Assembly (NCBI GenBank): GCA_947258365.1
Contig: CAMYIK010000008.1
Location: 1-32,923, forward strand
DNA length: 32,923 nt
Reading direction: 5' to 3'
Source of the DNA: an uncultured Thermoleophilia bacterium
GTDB taxonomy: Bacteria > Actinomycetota > Thermoleophilia > Miltoncostaeales > Miltoncostaeaceae
Below the pieces are notes generated by a model that ran no database searches, had not been told where the DNA came from, and saw nothing but the letters and a program-made list of their open reading frames with translations. Positions 16,991 through 25,307 of the stretch are shown in pieces. Positions within the stretch are counted from its first letter, which is position 1. Every line of letters starts with the position of its first letter. Position numbers and translations under genes: made by a program.

Positions 16991-17458
16991 TTGAGCGTCC
17001 AGAACACACTCAAGGGCTTCCGGGTCACCTTCCGGCATCTGCTGAAGCGCCCCGAGACGATCGGCTACCCGGAGAAAAAGACGCCGGTATTCCCCCGCTT
17101 TCGTGGACGGCATCGTCTCTGGAGTTTCGACAATGGCCTCGAGAAGTGCGTGGGCTGCAGCCTGTGCGTGGCGGCCTGCCCCGCTGACTGCATTCGCGTC
17201 GTCGCCGAGGAGAACACCCCGGACAACCGGGTCTCCGCAGGTGAGCGCTACGCGCGCATCTACGAGATCAACATGTCGCGCTGCATCTTCTGTGGGTACT
17301 GCGAGATCGCGTGCCCGTTCGACGCGATCACCCTCGAACACGAGTACGAACTCTCCGAGTACGATCGGGGGGCGCTCGTCTACACCAAGGACATGCTGCT
17401 CGCCGAGCACCCGAAGAAGGTGCCGTTGAGAGAGGACGGGTCAGCCGCCAGTGGCTGA
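16991..17458 (+). CDS. nuoI: NADH-quinone oxidoreductase subunit I, TTG start
   Basis: Ferredoxin-like subunit with two [4Fe-4S] clusters (N6a and N6b). Both motifs are complete: C53-x2-C56-x2-C59-x3-C63 (KCVGCSLCVAACP) and C98-x2-C101-x2-C104-x3-C108 (RCIFCGYCEIACP). The N-terminal part is amphipathic and lies on the membrane arm. The TTG at 16991 is preceded by a purine-rich GAGGTGAGAGG that overlaps the nuoH stop and serves as ribosome-binding site. It overlaps the GTG of nuoJ by 8 nt. Confidence 0.95.
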   Translation: MSVQNTLKGFRVTFRHLLKRPETIGYPEKKTPVFPRFRGRHRLWSFDNGLEKCVGCSLCVAACPADCIRVVAEENTPDNRVSAGERYARIYEINMSRCIFCGYCEIACPFDAITLEHEYELSEYDRGALVYTKDMLLAEHPKKVPLREDGSAASG

Positions 17459-17975
17459 GCAGATCATCTTCGTCATCGCGGCCGCCGCCGCGTTGATGTC
17501 CGGTGCCCTCGTCGTGACGCTCGAGAACGCGTTCCGTGCAACCGTGGCCTTGATCGTGACCCTCGTGAGCGTCGCGGTGATCTTCCTCCTGCTGGCCGCC
17601 CCGTTCGTCGCCGCGATCCAGATCATCGTCTACGCCGGCGCGATCGTCGTGCTGTTCCTGTTCGTGATCGCCTACATGGGGGACCGCCCGGCACCCGGGC
17701 TCGAGGATCGCCTGGCGCCGTACCAGGCCTTCACCTGGATCTTCGTGATCGCCTTGATCGGTCAGGCCGGGATCATGCTCGCCAACAGCAACCTGGTCGG
17801 GCTCTATGACGAGCCCGCGGCGACCGACGACATCGGCAGCCCCGAGGCGATCGGCAGAGCCTTCATCGACGACTACATCGTGCCGTTCGAGGCTACCTCG
17901 GCCATCCTCCTCGTCGCGGCGATCGCCGCTGTGCTGCTGGCCAAACGCGGCGTCAACTTCGAGGGCGGTCGATGA
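17451..17975 (+). CDS. nuoJ: NADH-quinone oxidoreductase subunit J
   Basis: Membrane subunit (ND6 type) with about five transmembrane helices. The conserved third helix region IQIIVYAGAIVVLFLFVIAY, which carries the pi-bulge of the family, is intact. The last helix (TSAILLVAAIAAVLLAKRG) is near the C-terminus. Length 174. The start is GTG 17451 inside the end of nuoI; the stop shares ATGA with nuoK. Confidence 0.94.
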   Translation: MAEQIIFVIAAAAALMSGALVVTLENAFRATVALIVTLVSVAVIFLLLAAPFVAAIQIIVYAGAIVVLFLFVIAYMGDRPAPGLEDRLAPYQAFTWIFVIALIGQAGIMLANSNLVGLYDEPAATDDIGSPEAIGRAFIDDYIVPFEATSAILLVAAIAAVLLAKRGVNFEGGR

Positions 17976-18280
17976 GCGGCGTGCCTCTCTTTTGGTACCT
18001 GATGCTGAGCTTCGGCCTCTTCGGCCTCGGCTTGGTGGGCGTGATGCGCCGTCGCAATCCGCTGTTGATGCTGCTGGCGGTCGAGCTGATGCTCAACTCG
18101 GCCAACATCGCCCTGGTCGGTTTCGCTCGTCAGTGGAACAACACTGATGGCCAGATCTTCGCGCTGGTCGTCATGGCGGTGGCCGCGGCTGAGGTGGTCA
18201 TCGGGCTGGGCCTGGTGGTCGCCGTATTCCGCCAGCGCCTGGCGCTCAACGTTGACGAGATGTCGAGCCTGAAGGGCTGA
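17972..18280 (+). CDS. nuoK: NADH-quinone oxidoreductase subunit K
   Basis: Small three-helix membrane subunit (ND4L type) in the proton path. The two conserved membrane glutamates are seen in LLAVELMLNSANI and AVAAAEVVIGLGL. Length 102 is exactly usual. The start overlaps nuoJ by 4 nt, and the stop overlaps the nuoL ATG by one base. Confidence 0.95.
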   Translation: MSGVPLFWYLMLSFGLFGLGLVGVMRRRNPLLMLLAVELMLNSANIALVGFARQWNNTDGQIFALVVMAVAAAEVVIGLGLVVAVFRQRLALNVDEMSSLKG

Positions 18281-20178
18281 TGGAACCAGCCCTCGCATGG
18301 ATCGTCCTTGGTCTGCCTCTGCTCGGGGCGGCAACTCTCGCCGCGTGGCCGAGCGAGCCGCCCCGCTCGATGACCCGCGTCCTCGGAGTCGGCCCGATGG
18401 TTGTCAGCTTTCTGCTGACCGCCTGGCTCTACGTTCAGATGCTCGGCGAGAACAGCGACGACCGACTGGTCGTGTCTCGCGTCTGGGAATGGATCGAAAT
18501 CGGCGATCTGTCGATCGACGTGGCGCTCCAGGTCGATCCGCTCTCGGTGATGATGATGCTCGTCGTCACCGGGGTCGGCTCGTTGATCTTCATCTACTCG
18601 ACCGAGTACATGGAGCACGACCGTGACTATCGGCGTTTCTTCGCGGAGATGGGTTTCTTCGTCTTCTCGATGCTGCTGCTGGTGCTCGCCGCCAACTTTC
18701 TCTTCCTGATCGTCGGCTGGGCCCTCGTCGGCCTGGCGAGCTACCTGCTGATCGGCTTCTACTACGAGAAGCCTCCGGCGGTCGCCGCCGCCAAGAAGGC
18801 CTTCATCATCAACGTAATTGGCGATCTGGCCATGGTGATCGCGGCGTTCATCCTCGTCGTCGAGCTGGGGACGCTCAACTACCTCTTGGTGTTCGAAGCG
18901 GCGCCGGATGGCCTCGGCCGCGGCGCCGTCGAGGCGGTGACGATCCTGCTGTTCGTCGGCGCCGCCGCGAAGAGCGCCCAGGTGCCGCTGCACACCTGGT
19001 TGCCGGACGCGATGGAAGGCCCCACCCCGGTCAGCGCCCTGATCCACGCCGCCACGATGGTGACCGCAGGCGTCTACCTGATCGTGCGCACCCACGAGCT
19101 CTACGAGCTCGCGCCCTACGCGTCGGATCTGGTCGCGATCACAGGGGCTGTGACGCTCTTCCTCGCGGCGACCATCGCCACGGTTCAGGTGGATGTCAAG
19201 CGCGTGCTCGCCTGGAGCACGATCAGCCAGATCGGCTACATGATCATGGCCGCCGGGCTGGGCGCATACGGCGCGGCGATGTACCACCTTATGACGCACG
19301 CTTTCTTCAAGGCGCTGCTGTTCCTGTCGATCGGCATGGTCATCCACGGGCTTGCCGGTGCGCAGAGCCTCGACCGAATGGGTGGACTGGGCCGGCACCT
19401 GAAGTTCGCCTACGTCGCCACGGCGATCGGCGTGCTCGCGATCAGCGGCGTTCCCGGCACCGCGGGCTTCTTCAGCAAGGACGAGATTCTCGCCAGCGCG
19501 TGGGACGCGGGCGACCTCGGCCGGGTGCTTTGGCTGGTTGGCGCGCTCGCGGCTGGGATTACCGCCTTCTACATGTTTCGCCTGCTGTTTCGGACCTTCT
19601 CCGGCCCGGAGCCAGAGGGCGGCTATGGCGTGCACCCGCAGCCCTCGCGCTGGCCGATGGCCGCGCCCGTGGCTGTGCTGGCAGTGCTCTCGCTGTGGGG
19701 CGGCTGGATCCAGGTGCCCCGCGGTTGGACCTGGATCATCGATTGGCTGGAGCCCGTGATCGGCCGTGAGTCCATCCCGGGCCAGCAGGCGGAGCTGGTC
19801 ACGCTCGCTACCTCCATCGCAGTGGTCGCCATCGGAGCCGCTGCGGCTTGGTGGATCTTCGCCGTCGACCCTGCGCGGCCCAAACGCCTCGCTGGACGCC
19901 TCGTGGCAACGCGCCGGCTGTTGGAGGACCAGTTCCGCTTCGACCACGTCTACGACCGCGCCGTGGTCGGCCCCACGCGAGATCTGGCTGAGTACCTGTA
20001 CCGGCGCATGGAGAGCGGCTTCGTCGACGGTCTGGTGCGCGGTGCTATCAGCCTGGCGCGGGGAAGCGCGATGGGCTTGCGCGCAGCGCAGAACGGTCTG
20101 GTGCGCACGTACGTCTTCGTCATGATCAGCGGCGTCGTCGGATTGGGCGCGCTACTCGCCTGGGTGGTGACGCGCTGA
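18280..20178 (+). CDS. nuoL: NADH-quinone oxidoreductase subunit L
   Basis: Antiporter-like proton-pumping subunit at the far end of the membrane arm. The core antiporter motifs are present: GWALVGLASYLLIGFYYEKP, PLHTWLPDAMEGPTPVSALI and a helix with MVTAGVYLIVR. The C-terminal part contains the charged stretch expected for the long lateral helix and the last helix (LVATRRLLEDQFRFDHVYD and beyond). Length 632 is normal. Overlaps both neighbours by one base (TGATG). Confidence 0.96.
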   Translation: MEPALAWIVLGLPLLGAATLAAWPSEPPRSMTRVLGVGPMVVSFLLTAWLYVQMLGENSDDRLVVSRVWEWIEIGDLSIDVALQVDPLSVMMMLVVTGVGSLIFIYSTEYMEHDRDYRRFFAEMGFFVFSMLLLVLAANFLFLIVGWALVGLASYLLIGFYYEKPPAVAAAKKAFIINVIGDLAMVIAAFILVVELGTLNYLLVFEAAPDGLGRGAVEAVTILLFVGAAAKSAQVPLHTWLPDAMEGPTPVSALIHAATMVTAGVYLIVRTHELYELAPYASDLVAITGAVTLFLAATIATVQVDVKRVLAWSTISQIGYMIMAAGLGAYGAAMYHLMTHAFFKALLFLSIGMVIHGLAGAQSLDRMGGLGRHLKFAYVATAIGVLAISGVPGTAGFFSKDEILASAWDAGDLGRVLWLVGALAAGITAFYMFRLLFRTFSGPEPEGGYGVHPQPSRWPMAAPVAVLAVLSLWGGWIQVPRGWTWIIDWLEPVIGRESIPGQQAELVTLATSIAVVAIGAAAAWWIFAVDPARPKRLAGRLVATRRLLEDQFRFDHVYDRAVVGPTRDLAEYLYRRMESGFVDGLVRGAISLARGSAMGLRAAQNGLVRTYVFVMISGVVGLGALLAWVVTR

Positions 20179-21782
20179 TGCCGATGGTCACCGCCATCAT
20201 CCTCTTGCCTCTCGCGGCCGCGCTCGCCCTGGCGATACCGGATACCAGCCGCATGCAGGCCAGGATCATCGCCCTGCTCGCCGCCGGACTCAGCTTCGCG
20301 ATGGTGGTCTCGCTGACGGTCCGCCTGGACCGCGACGCCGCGGGCCTGCAGTTCGTCGACCAGCACTCCTGGGTCAGCGATGCAGCCCTGCAATGGGCGG
20401 TCGGCGTCGACGGGATCTCCATCTGGCTGCTGCTGCTCACCTCCGGCATCGTGCTGCTCGGCCTCATCGCGACCGCGTGGAGGCCGCCCGAGCGCGAGGT
20501 TGGCTTCCTGGCGGCGATGCTCGCCGGTGAAGCCGGGCTGCTGGGGCTGTTCGCGGCCGCCGACCTGGTGGTCTTCTACATCTTCTGGGAGGCCATGCTC
20601 GTCCCGTTCTTCTTCCTCATCGGGATGTGGGGCAGCGAGGGCCGGGTCTTCGCGACAACCAAGTTCATCATCTACACGATGGTCGGCAGCCTGCCGATGT
20701 TGGTGGCCATCCTCGCGACGGCCTTCATCGCCCAGGACACCACCGGGCAGTTGACCTTCACGATCTCCGAGCTTCGTGGGGTGAGCTTCACCGAGACCCA
20801 GAGCACCTGGCTGTTCGCGGGCTTCGCGCTCGCCTTCGCCATCAAGGTTCCCGTATGGCCGTTCCACGGTTGGCTGCCTGACGCCTACCGGGCGGCGCCG
20901 CTGGTCGTGACTGCCGTGCTTGCCGCGGTGATGAGCAAGGCCGGGGTGTACGGGTTGATCCGGATCGGCGTTCCGACTTTCCCCGATGGCGCGGAGAACT
21001 TCGCGATCATTCTTTCGGTCCTGGCGCTGGTGGGCATCATCTACGGCTCGCTGGTCGCCTGGCGGGCGCCCACGATGCGCATGCTGGTCGGTTACTCGAG
21101 CCTTGCCCACCTCGGCTTCATCGTGCTCGGCATCATGGCCTTCGACATCCAGGCCGGGCAGGGCGCCGTGCTCCAGATGGTCAACCATGGGCTCGTCGTC
21201 GCTGCCGCCTTCCTCATCATCGGCCTGATCAACCGAGGAACCGCCGGCGACCACATCGACCGCATCGGTGGCATCGCCGCCGGGGCTCCACGCCTTGCCG
21301 TGGTATTCCTCTTCGTTTCCATGGCCGCGCTGGCCATTCCCGGCTCCAACGCCTTCGTCGGTGAGTTCTTCATTCTCACCGGGGTCTTCCGTCACCACGT
21401 CTGGATTGCGGTCCTGGCGACGATCGGTGTCGTGTTGGCGGCTGTCTACATGCTGCGGCTCTACCAGACCGCCATGAACGGGCCCGCGTTCGGCGCCAAC
21501 TCTCGCGCCATCGAGCTGCGTCCCGTCGACTACGTCGTCTTGAGTCCCCTGGTCGGCGCGATGCTCGTGATCGCGCTCTGGCCGGCCAGCATCGTCGGAT
21601 CCACCCGAGCTCCCGTCGCCCAAGCCGTGGCTCCAGCTCAGATCGCGGCCGAGCGCCCGGCAGATCAGATCGAGCGGCCGGTCGTCCCGAACCCACCGCC
21701 TGAGGCCTTGCCGCTGCCGGGTGATGAGCCACCCATCGACGAGGTGCCCGCCCCGGCTGTGGGTGAGGAGGCCAGCCCGTGA
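20178..21782 (+). CDS. nuoM: NADH-quinone oxidoreductase subunit M with proline-rich C-terminal tail
   Basis: Second antiporter-like proton-pumping subunit. Seen: FYIFWEAMLVPFFFLIGMWG with the conserved glutamate, PVWPFHGWLPDAYRAAPLV (Gly where many homologues have Thr), and MLVGYSSLAHLGFIVLG. The hydrophobic core ends near residue 474; a further 60 residues rich in Pro, Ala and Glu follow (for example PLPGDEPPIDEVPAPAVG), with no hydrophobic segment. That tail is not part of a standard NuoM. GTG of nuoN overlaps the stop by 4 nt. Confidence 0.95.
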   Translation: MPMVTAIILLPLAAALALAIPDTSRMQARIIALLAAGLSFAMVVSLTVRLDRDAAGLQFVDQHSWVSDAALQWAVGVDGISIWLLLLTSGIVLLGLIATAWRPPEREVGFLAAMLAGEAGLLGLFAAADLVVFYIFWEAMLVPFFFLIGMWGSEGRVFATTKFIIYTMVGSLPMLVAILATAFIAQDTTGQLTFTISELRGVSFTETQSTWLFAGFALAFAIKVPVWPFHGWLPDAYRAAPLVVTAVLAAVMSKAGVYGLIRIGVPTFPDGAENFAIILSVLALVGIIYGSLVAWRAPTMRMLVGYSSLAHLGFIVLGIMAFDIQAGQGAVLQMVNHGLVVAAAFLIIGLINRGTAGDHIDRIGGIAAGAPRLAVVFLFVSMAALAIPGSNAFVGEFFILTGVFRHHVWIAVLATIGVVLAAVYMLRLYQTAMNGPAFGANSRAIELRPVDYVVLSPLVGAMLVIALWPASIVGSTRAPVAQAVAPAQIAAERPADQIERPVVPNPPPEALPLPGDEPPIDEVPAPAVGEEASP

Positions 21783-23224
21783 ACCTGGCTGCCACGACAC
21801 CGATCTTGATCGTCGGCGCAGGCGCGACCATCTCGCTGAGCATGGGGCTTCTCCCATGGCGCTTCGCGCAGCGTCATGGGCCTACCATCGTCGCGCTGGT
21901 CGGCCTGCTTGCCGCCGCCGTGATGTCGCTGGTCTTCTGGGGCGATCGCATCGAGGCCTTCGACGGAAGCCTGCACATCGACCGTTTCAGCATGCTGCTG
22001 AACCTGATCTTCATCACCGCGGCGATCGCGGTGATTCTGCTGTCCATCAGGGAGCCCGGCGCGGTCGATCGCCGCGGTGAATATGCGTCGCTCATCCTGT
22101 TCAGCACCGCCGGCATGATGCTGGTGGGCGCCGCCGGTGATCTCATCGTGCTGTTCGTCGGTATCGAACTGCTGTCGGTCGCCCTCTACGTGCTGGCGGC
22201 TCTCGAGGTATGGCGCGAGCGCTCCCTCGAGAGTGGCCTCAAGTACCTCATCGTCGGCGCGGTCGGCTCATCGATTCTGCTCTACGGGTTCGCTCTGCTT
22301 TATGGCGCCACCGGCACCACCCGTCTGGGCGAGATCGCTGAGGCTCTGAGCGGCAGCACGCTTACGGGTGAGCCGCTCGTGTTCGGCGCCGTGGTGTTGA
22401 TCGTCGCGGGCCTTGGCTTCAAGGCCTCCGCCGCGCCGTTCCATATGTGGACGCCGGACGTGTACGAGGGTGCGCCCACTCCCATCACGGCATTCATGTC
22501 GACGGCGACCAAGGCCGCGGCGCTCGCCGCGTTCCTGCGGGTCTTCACCGGGGGCCTCGTCGAGATCGAGGCCGACTGGGACCTGATCATCGGCGTCGTC
22601 GCCGCGGCGGCCATCATCGTCGGCAACATCGCCGCGTTGGTCCAGGACAACATGAAGCGCCTGCTCGCCTATTCGAGTGTCGCCCAGGCCGGCTACCTGC
22701 TTATCGGCGTCGCTGCGGGCAGCATCCAGGGAGCTGAAGCGACCCTCTACTACCTCCTCGCGTATCTCGTGATGACGCTCGCGGCCTTCGCGATCGTGAT
22801 CATCCGTGAGCGGGAAGTCATCGACGGGGACACCGTGGGCGCGCTTGCCGGCTATGCCCGCCGCCGCCCGGTTCATGGCGCGGTCCTGACACTCGCGATG
22901 CTCTCGCTCGCCGGCTTCCCGCCGCTGTCAGGTTTTCTCGGAAAGTTCCTGCTCTTCGGTTCCGCCGTCGAGGCCGACATGATCTGGCTCGCGGTGATCG
23001 GGGCCATCGGAAGCATCATCAGCCTCGGGTACTACCTGCGGGTACTCGGAGTGGCCTGGTTCGGAGACCGACCGCAATCGGCGGCTGAGCAGGGCCTCGA
23101 GAGCCCTCGTCTCGCTGGCCTGGTGACCGTCGCGTCCGGTCTCGCCATCGTGGCCCTGGCCGTCGCGGCGTCGCCGGTGCTCGATGCCTGTCGCTCCGCG
23201 GCGGAATCCCTGCTCGGAGCCTGA
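21779..23224 (+). CDS. nuoN: NADH-quinone oxidoreductase subunit N
   Basis: Third antiporter-like proton-pumping subunit. Signatures: FVGIELLSVALYVLAAL, APFHMWTPDVYEGAPTP, FMSTATKAAALAAFLRV and LLAYSSVAQAGYLLIG. About 14 helices are predictable over 481 residues. It starts with GTG inside the end of nuoM and is the last complex I gene; the next gene begins 3 nt after its stop. Confidence 0.96.
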   Translation: MNLAATTPILIVGAGATISLSMGLLPWRFAQRHGPTIVALVGLLAAAVMSLVFWGDRIEAFDGSLHIDRFSMLLNLIFITAAIAVILLSIREPGAVDRRGEYASLILFSTAGMMLVGAAGDLIVLFVGIELLSVALYVLAALEVWRERSLESGLKYLIVGAVGSSILLYGFALLYGATGTTRLGEIAEALSGSTLTGEPLVFGAVVLIVAGLGFKASAAPFHMWTPDVYEGAPTPITAFMSTATKAAALAAFLRVFTGGLVEIEADWDLIIGVVAAAAIIVGNIAALVQDNMKRLLAYSSVAQAGYLLIGVAAGSIQGAEATLYYLLAYLVMTLAAFAIVIIREREVIDGDTVGALAGYARRRPVHGAVLTLAMLSLAGFPPLSGFLGKFLLFGSAVEADMIWLAVIGAIGSIISLGYYLRVLGVAWFGDRPQSAAEQGLESPRLAGLVTVASGLAIVALAVAASPVLDACRSAAESLLGA

Positions 23225-23227
23225 TCG

Positions 23228-24121
23228 ATGGGTCTTCTGAAACGATCCCGACCGCCGGCACGCAAGGTCACCGGCATCTGCGAACCGTGGGAGGTCTCGC
23301 GAGCGCTCGACCTTCACGGACCGTTGTTCGGGGGATCCGGGATGACCGACGTGCTGCTCGACGGCCTGCACCTCAGCGGCGACGATGACGTCATCGAGTT
23401 CTGGCCGGGGCGGGGTGAGACGACCCGCAAGGTGCTGCCGCTGCGTCCCCGCTCATACCGAGGCATCGCACCCGATGAGCGTACGTCCGATCGTCTGGAT
23501 GACACCTTGCGCATTCACCCCGACCTCCGAGTGCTGCTGACCCGAGCGCGAACCGAGGGCGCATATACCGGCTTCCAGCCTGGCTGCGCCGAGTCGACCG
23601 GACTGCCGGATGACAGCGCGTCGGTGATCTTCGGCGAGTGCCTGCTTACGCCGCTGGCTCCGTACCGGGTCAAAGCCGTGATCCGGGAGGCGGTGAGATT
23701 GCTCCCTCCGGGTGGTCGCTTCGGAGTGCACGAGCTCTGCCTCATCCCGAATCCCTCGTGGAACGAGTCGCTGGACGCGACTCGCGGCGCGGACGTGTGC
23801 GCCGACCTGGACGAGCGAGCGGGCGCGGGCCTGTTTCCGCAGACCGAAGCCAGCTGGCGCACGGCCATCGGGGACGGTGGACTCGTCGTCACCGCAACCC
23901 GAACCGGACCTGTCGAGCCGCTGACGCTTCGGCGCCTGGCGCGCGAGTTGGGTCCACGGGGCTTCATGGAGAGCCTTGGCCGCATGGCGCGCAACGCCGG
24001 TGAGGCAAAGCGCCTCCGGGGTCTCTCGTACTGCATGGCGCACCACCAGGCGGATCTGGGGGCGATCGTGATCATCGCCGAGCGCCCCCTGATCGGCGAT
24101 CTGTTGCTGCCCGACGACTGA
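23228..24121 (+). CDS. SAM-dependent methyltransferase-like protein, coupled to nuoN
   Basis: A 297-residue cytoplasmic protein with the outline of a class I methyltransferase. A motif-I-like VIEFWPGRGETTRKVL occurs near 50-70, an acidic strand/loop DDSASVIFGECLLTPL near 125-140, and a post-motif strand EAVRLLPPGGRFGVHEL near 158-175. The motif I glycine pattern is unusual (PGRGET instead of the common GxGxG). The C-terminal third has no feature I recognise. It begins 3 nt after nuoN, so it is likely co-transcribed; a role in quinone or complex I modification is possible but unproven. The substrate is unknown. Confidence 0.68.
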   Translation: MGLLKRSRPPARKVTGICEPWEVSRALDLHGPLFGGSGMTDVLLDGLHLSGDDDVIEFWPGRGETTRKVLPLRPRSYRGIAPDERTSDRLDDTLRIHPDLRVLLTRARTEGAYTGFQPGCAESTGLPDDSASVIFGECLLTPLAPYRVKAVIREAVRLLPPGGRFGVHELCLIPNPSWNESLDATRGADVCADLDERAGAGLFPQTEASWRTAIGDGGLVVTATRTGPVEPLTLRRLARELGPRGFMESLGRMARNAGEAKRLRGLSYCMAHHQADLGAIVIIAERPLIGDLLLPDD

Positions 24122-24132
24122 GAGACCCCGCG

Positions 24133-24138
24133 TAGACT
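24133..24138 (+). promoter_or_regulatory. -10-like box TAGACT upstream of the flavin monooxygenase
   Basis: TAGACT is followed by 7 nt and the ATG at 24146, fitting a leaderless start in the 24-bp gap after the methyltransferase gene. No -35 consensus is visible. Confidence 0.38.
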
Positions 24139-24145
24139 CCGACGA

Positions 24146-25306
24146 ATGAGTCGCCTGCGCTTCGGCGCCTTCCTCGCGCCGTTCCACACCCCCGGGGACA
24201 GTCCCAACCTCGCTCTGCACCGTGATCTCGAGCTGATCTCACGGCTCGACGAGCTCGGGTTCGACGAGGCCTGGGTCGGTGAGCACCACAGCACCGGCTG
24301 GGAAACGATCGCCTCGCCGGAGATCTTTCTGGCGGTCGCGGCGGAGCGCACGCGCTCCATCCGTCTGGGTACCGGCGCCGTCAGCCTGCCGTACCACCAC
24401 CCGTTGATGGTGGCCGACCGCATCGTGCTGCTCGATCACCTGACTCGCGGGCGCGTGATGTTCGGAGTGGGGCCCGGAGGCCATCTTTCTGACGCGCTGA
24501 TGTTGGGTCTCGACCCGTCGGATCTTCGACCGCGGATGGCAGAGGCGATCGAGGTCATCGTGAGGCTCTTCCAGGAGACCGAGCCGTTTAGCGTCACTGC
24601 CGACTGGTTCGAGATGCGCGACGCCGTATTACAGCTACGTCCCTACTCGGATCCGTATCCGCCGCTCGCGTTCACCAGCATGGAGTCTCCCGCGGGTATG
24701 CAGCTCGCGGGCCGCTACGGCGCCGGTGTGCTTTCACTCGCGGTCGCAAAGGGTCCACGTGGGCCCGTGGACCTGGCGGCGCATTGGCGGATAGCCGAGG
24801 AGGTTGCCGCGGAAAACGGCACGGCGGTGAGCCGAGCAGACTGGCGCCTCGCCATCCCGGTGTATGTCGCGCCGACGCGCAGGGAGGCGCTGGAGGATGT
24901 GCGCGCTGGCGCGGCCGCGTACGTCATCGACTACGCCGAGGCGATCACCGGTCGAACCCGACCGTTCTCCGGACCGCGCGAGCAGATCGTCGACCGGATG
25001 GTCGAGGCGGGCTCGTGGATCATTGGCACGCCGGACGATGCCGTGGCGGCCATCGAGCGGCTTCAAGAGCGTTCAGGAGGTTTCGGTGGCCTATTGATCT
25101 GGGCCAATGAGTGGACGACCCGCGAAAAGATCCTCCGTAGCTATGAGCTGATCGCGCGCCACGTGGTTCCCCGTTTTCAGGGGGCGCTGGACGGGATCTT
25201 CGCCTCTGAGGCCATCGCGCGAACCAAGAGCACGGAGATGAACGCCGCCCGCACCTTGGCCGTCGAAAAGGCACAGGAACGCTTCGAAGCCGAGCACGGC
25301 GACTAG
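24146..25306 (+). CDS. LLM-class flavin-dependent monooxygenase (LimB-like)
   Basis: Luciferase-like monooxygenase of 386 residues using reduced flavin and oxygen. The N-terminal TIM-barrel strands show FGAFLAPFHTPGD, GFDEAWVGEHHSTGWE and IRLGTGAVSLPYHHP, a pattern I associate with limonene 1,2-monooxygenase (LimB) and its relatives; the similar length supports this. Later strands include RGRVMFGVGPGGHLSDALM and WIIGTPDDAV. The last 35 residues form a charged helical tail. The actual substrate is uncertain, as no terpene-degradation genes are adjacent. Its stop is separated by one base from the stop of the convergent secreted-protein gene. Confidence 0.88.
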   Translation: MSRLRFGAFLAPFHTPGDSPNLALHRDLELISRLDELGFDEAWVGEHHSTGWETIASPEIFLAVAAERTRSIRLGTGAVSLPYHHPLMVADRIVLLDHLTRGRVMFGVGPGGHLSDALMLGLDPSDLRPRMAEAIEVIVRLFQETEPFSVTADWFEMRDAVLQLRPYSDPYPPLAFTSMESPAGMQLAGRYGAGVLSLAVAKGPRGPVDLAAHWRIAEEVAAENGTAVSRADWRLAIPVYVAPTRREALEDVRAGAAAYVIDYAEAITGRTRPFSGPREQIVDRMVEAGSWIIGTPDDAVAAIERLQERSGGFGGLLIWANEWTTREKILRSYELIARHVVPRFQGALDGIFASEAIARTKSTEMNAARTLAVEKAQERFEAEHGD

Positions 25307-25307
25307 A

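Noticed and set aside
16067-17410. 447-residue antisense ORF opposite nuoH and nuoI
   Set aside because: Same shadow pattern; both sense genes are certain from cofactor motifs.
18130-21857. Very long antisense ORFs (605 and 635 residues) opposite nuoL and nuoM
   Set aside because: They lie entirely opposite well-identified genes and are rich in Arg, His, Asp and Gln, the usual shadow of high-GC codon bias. No domain is recognisable.
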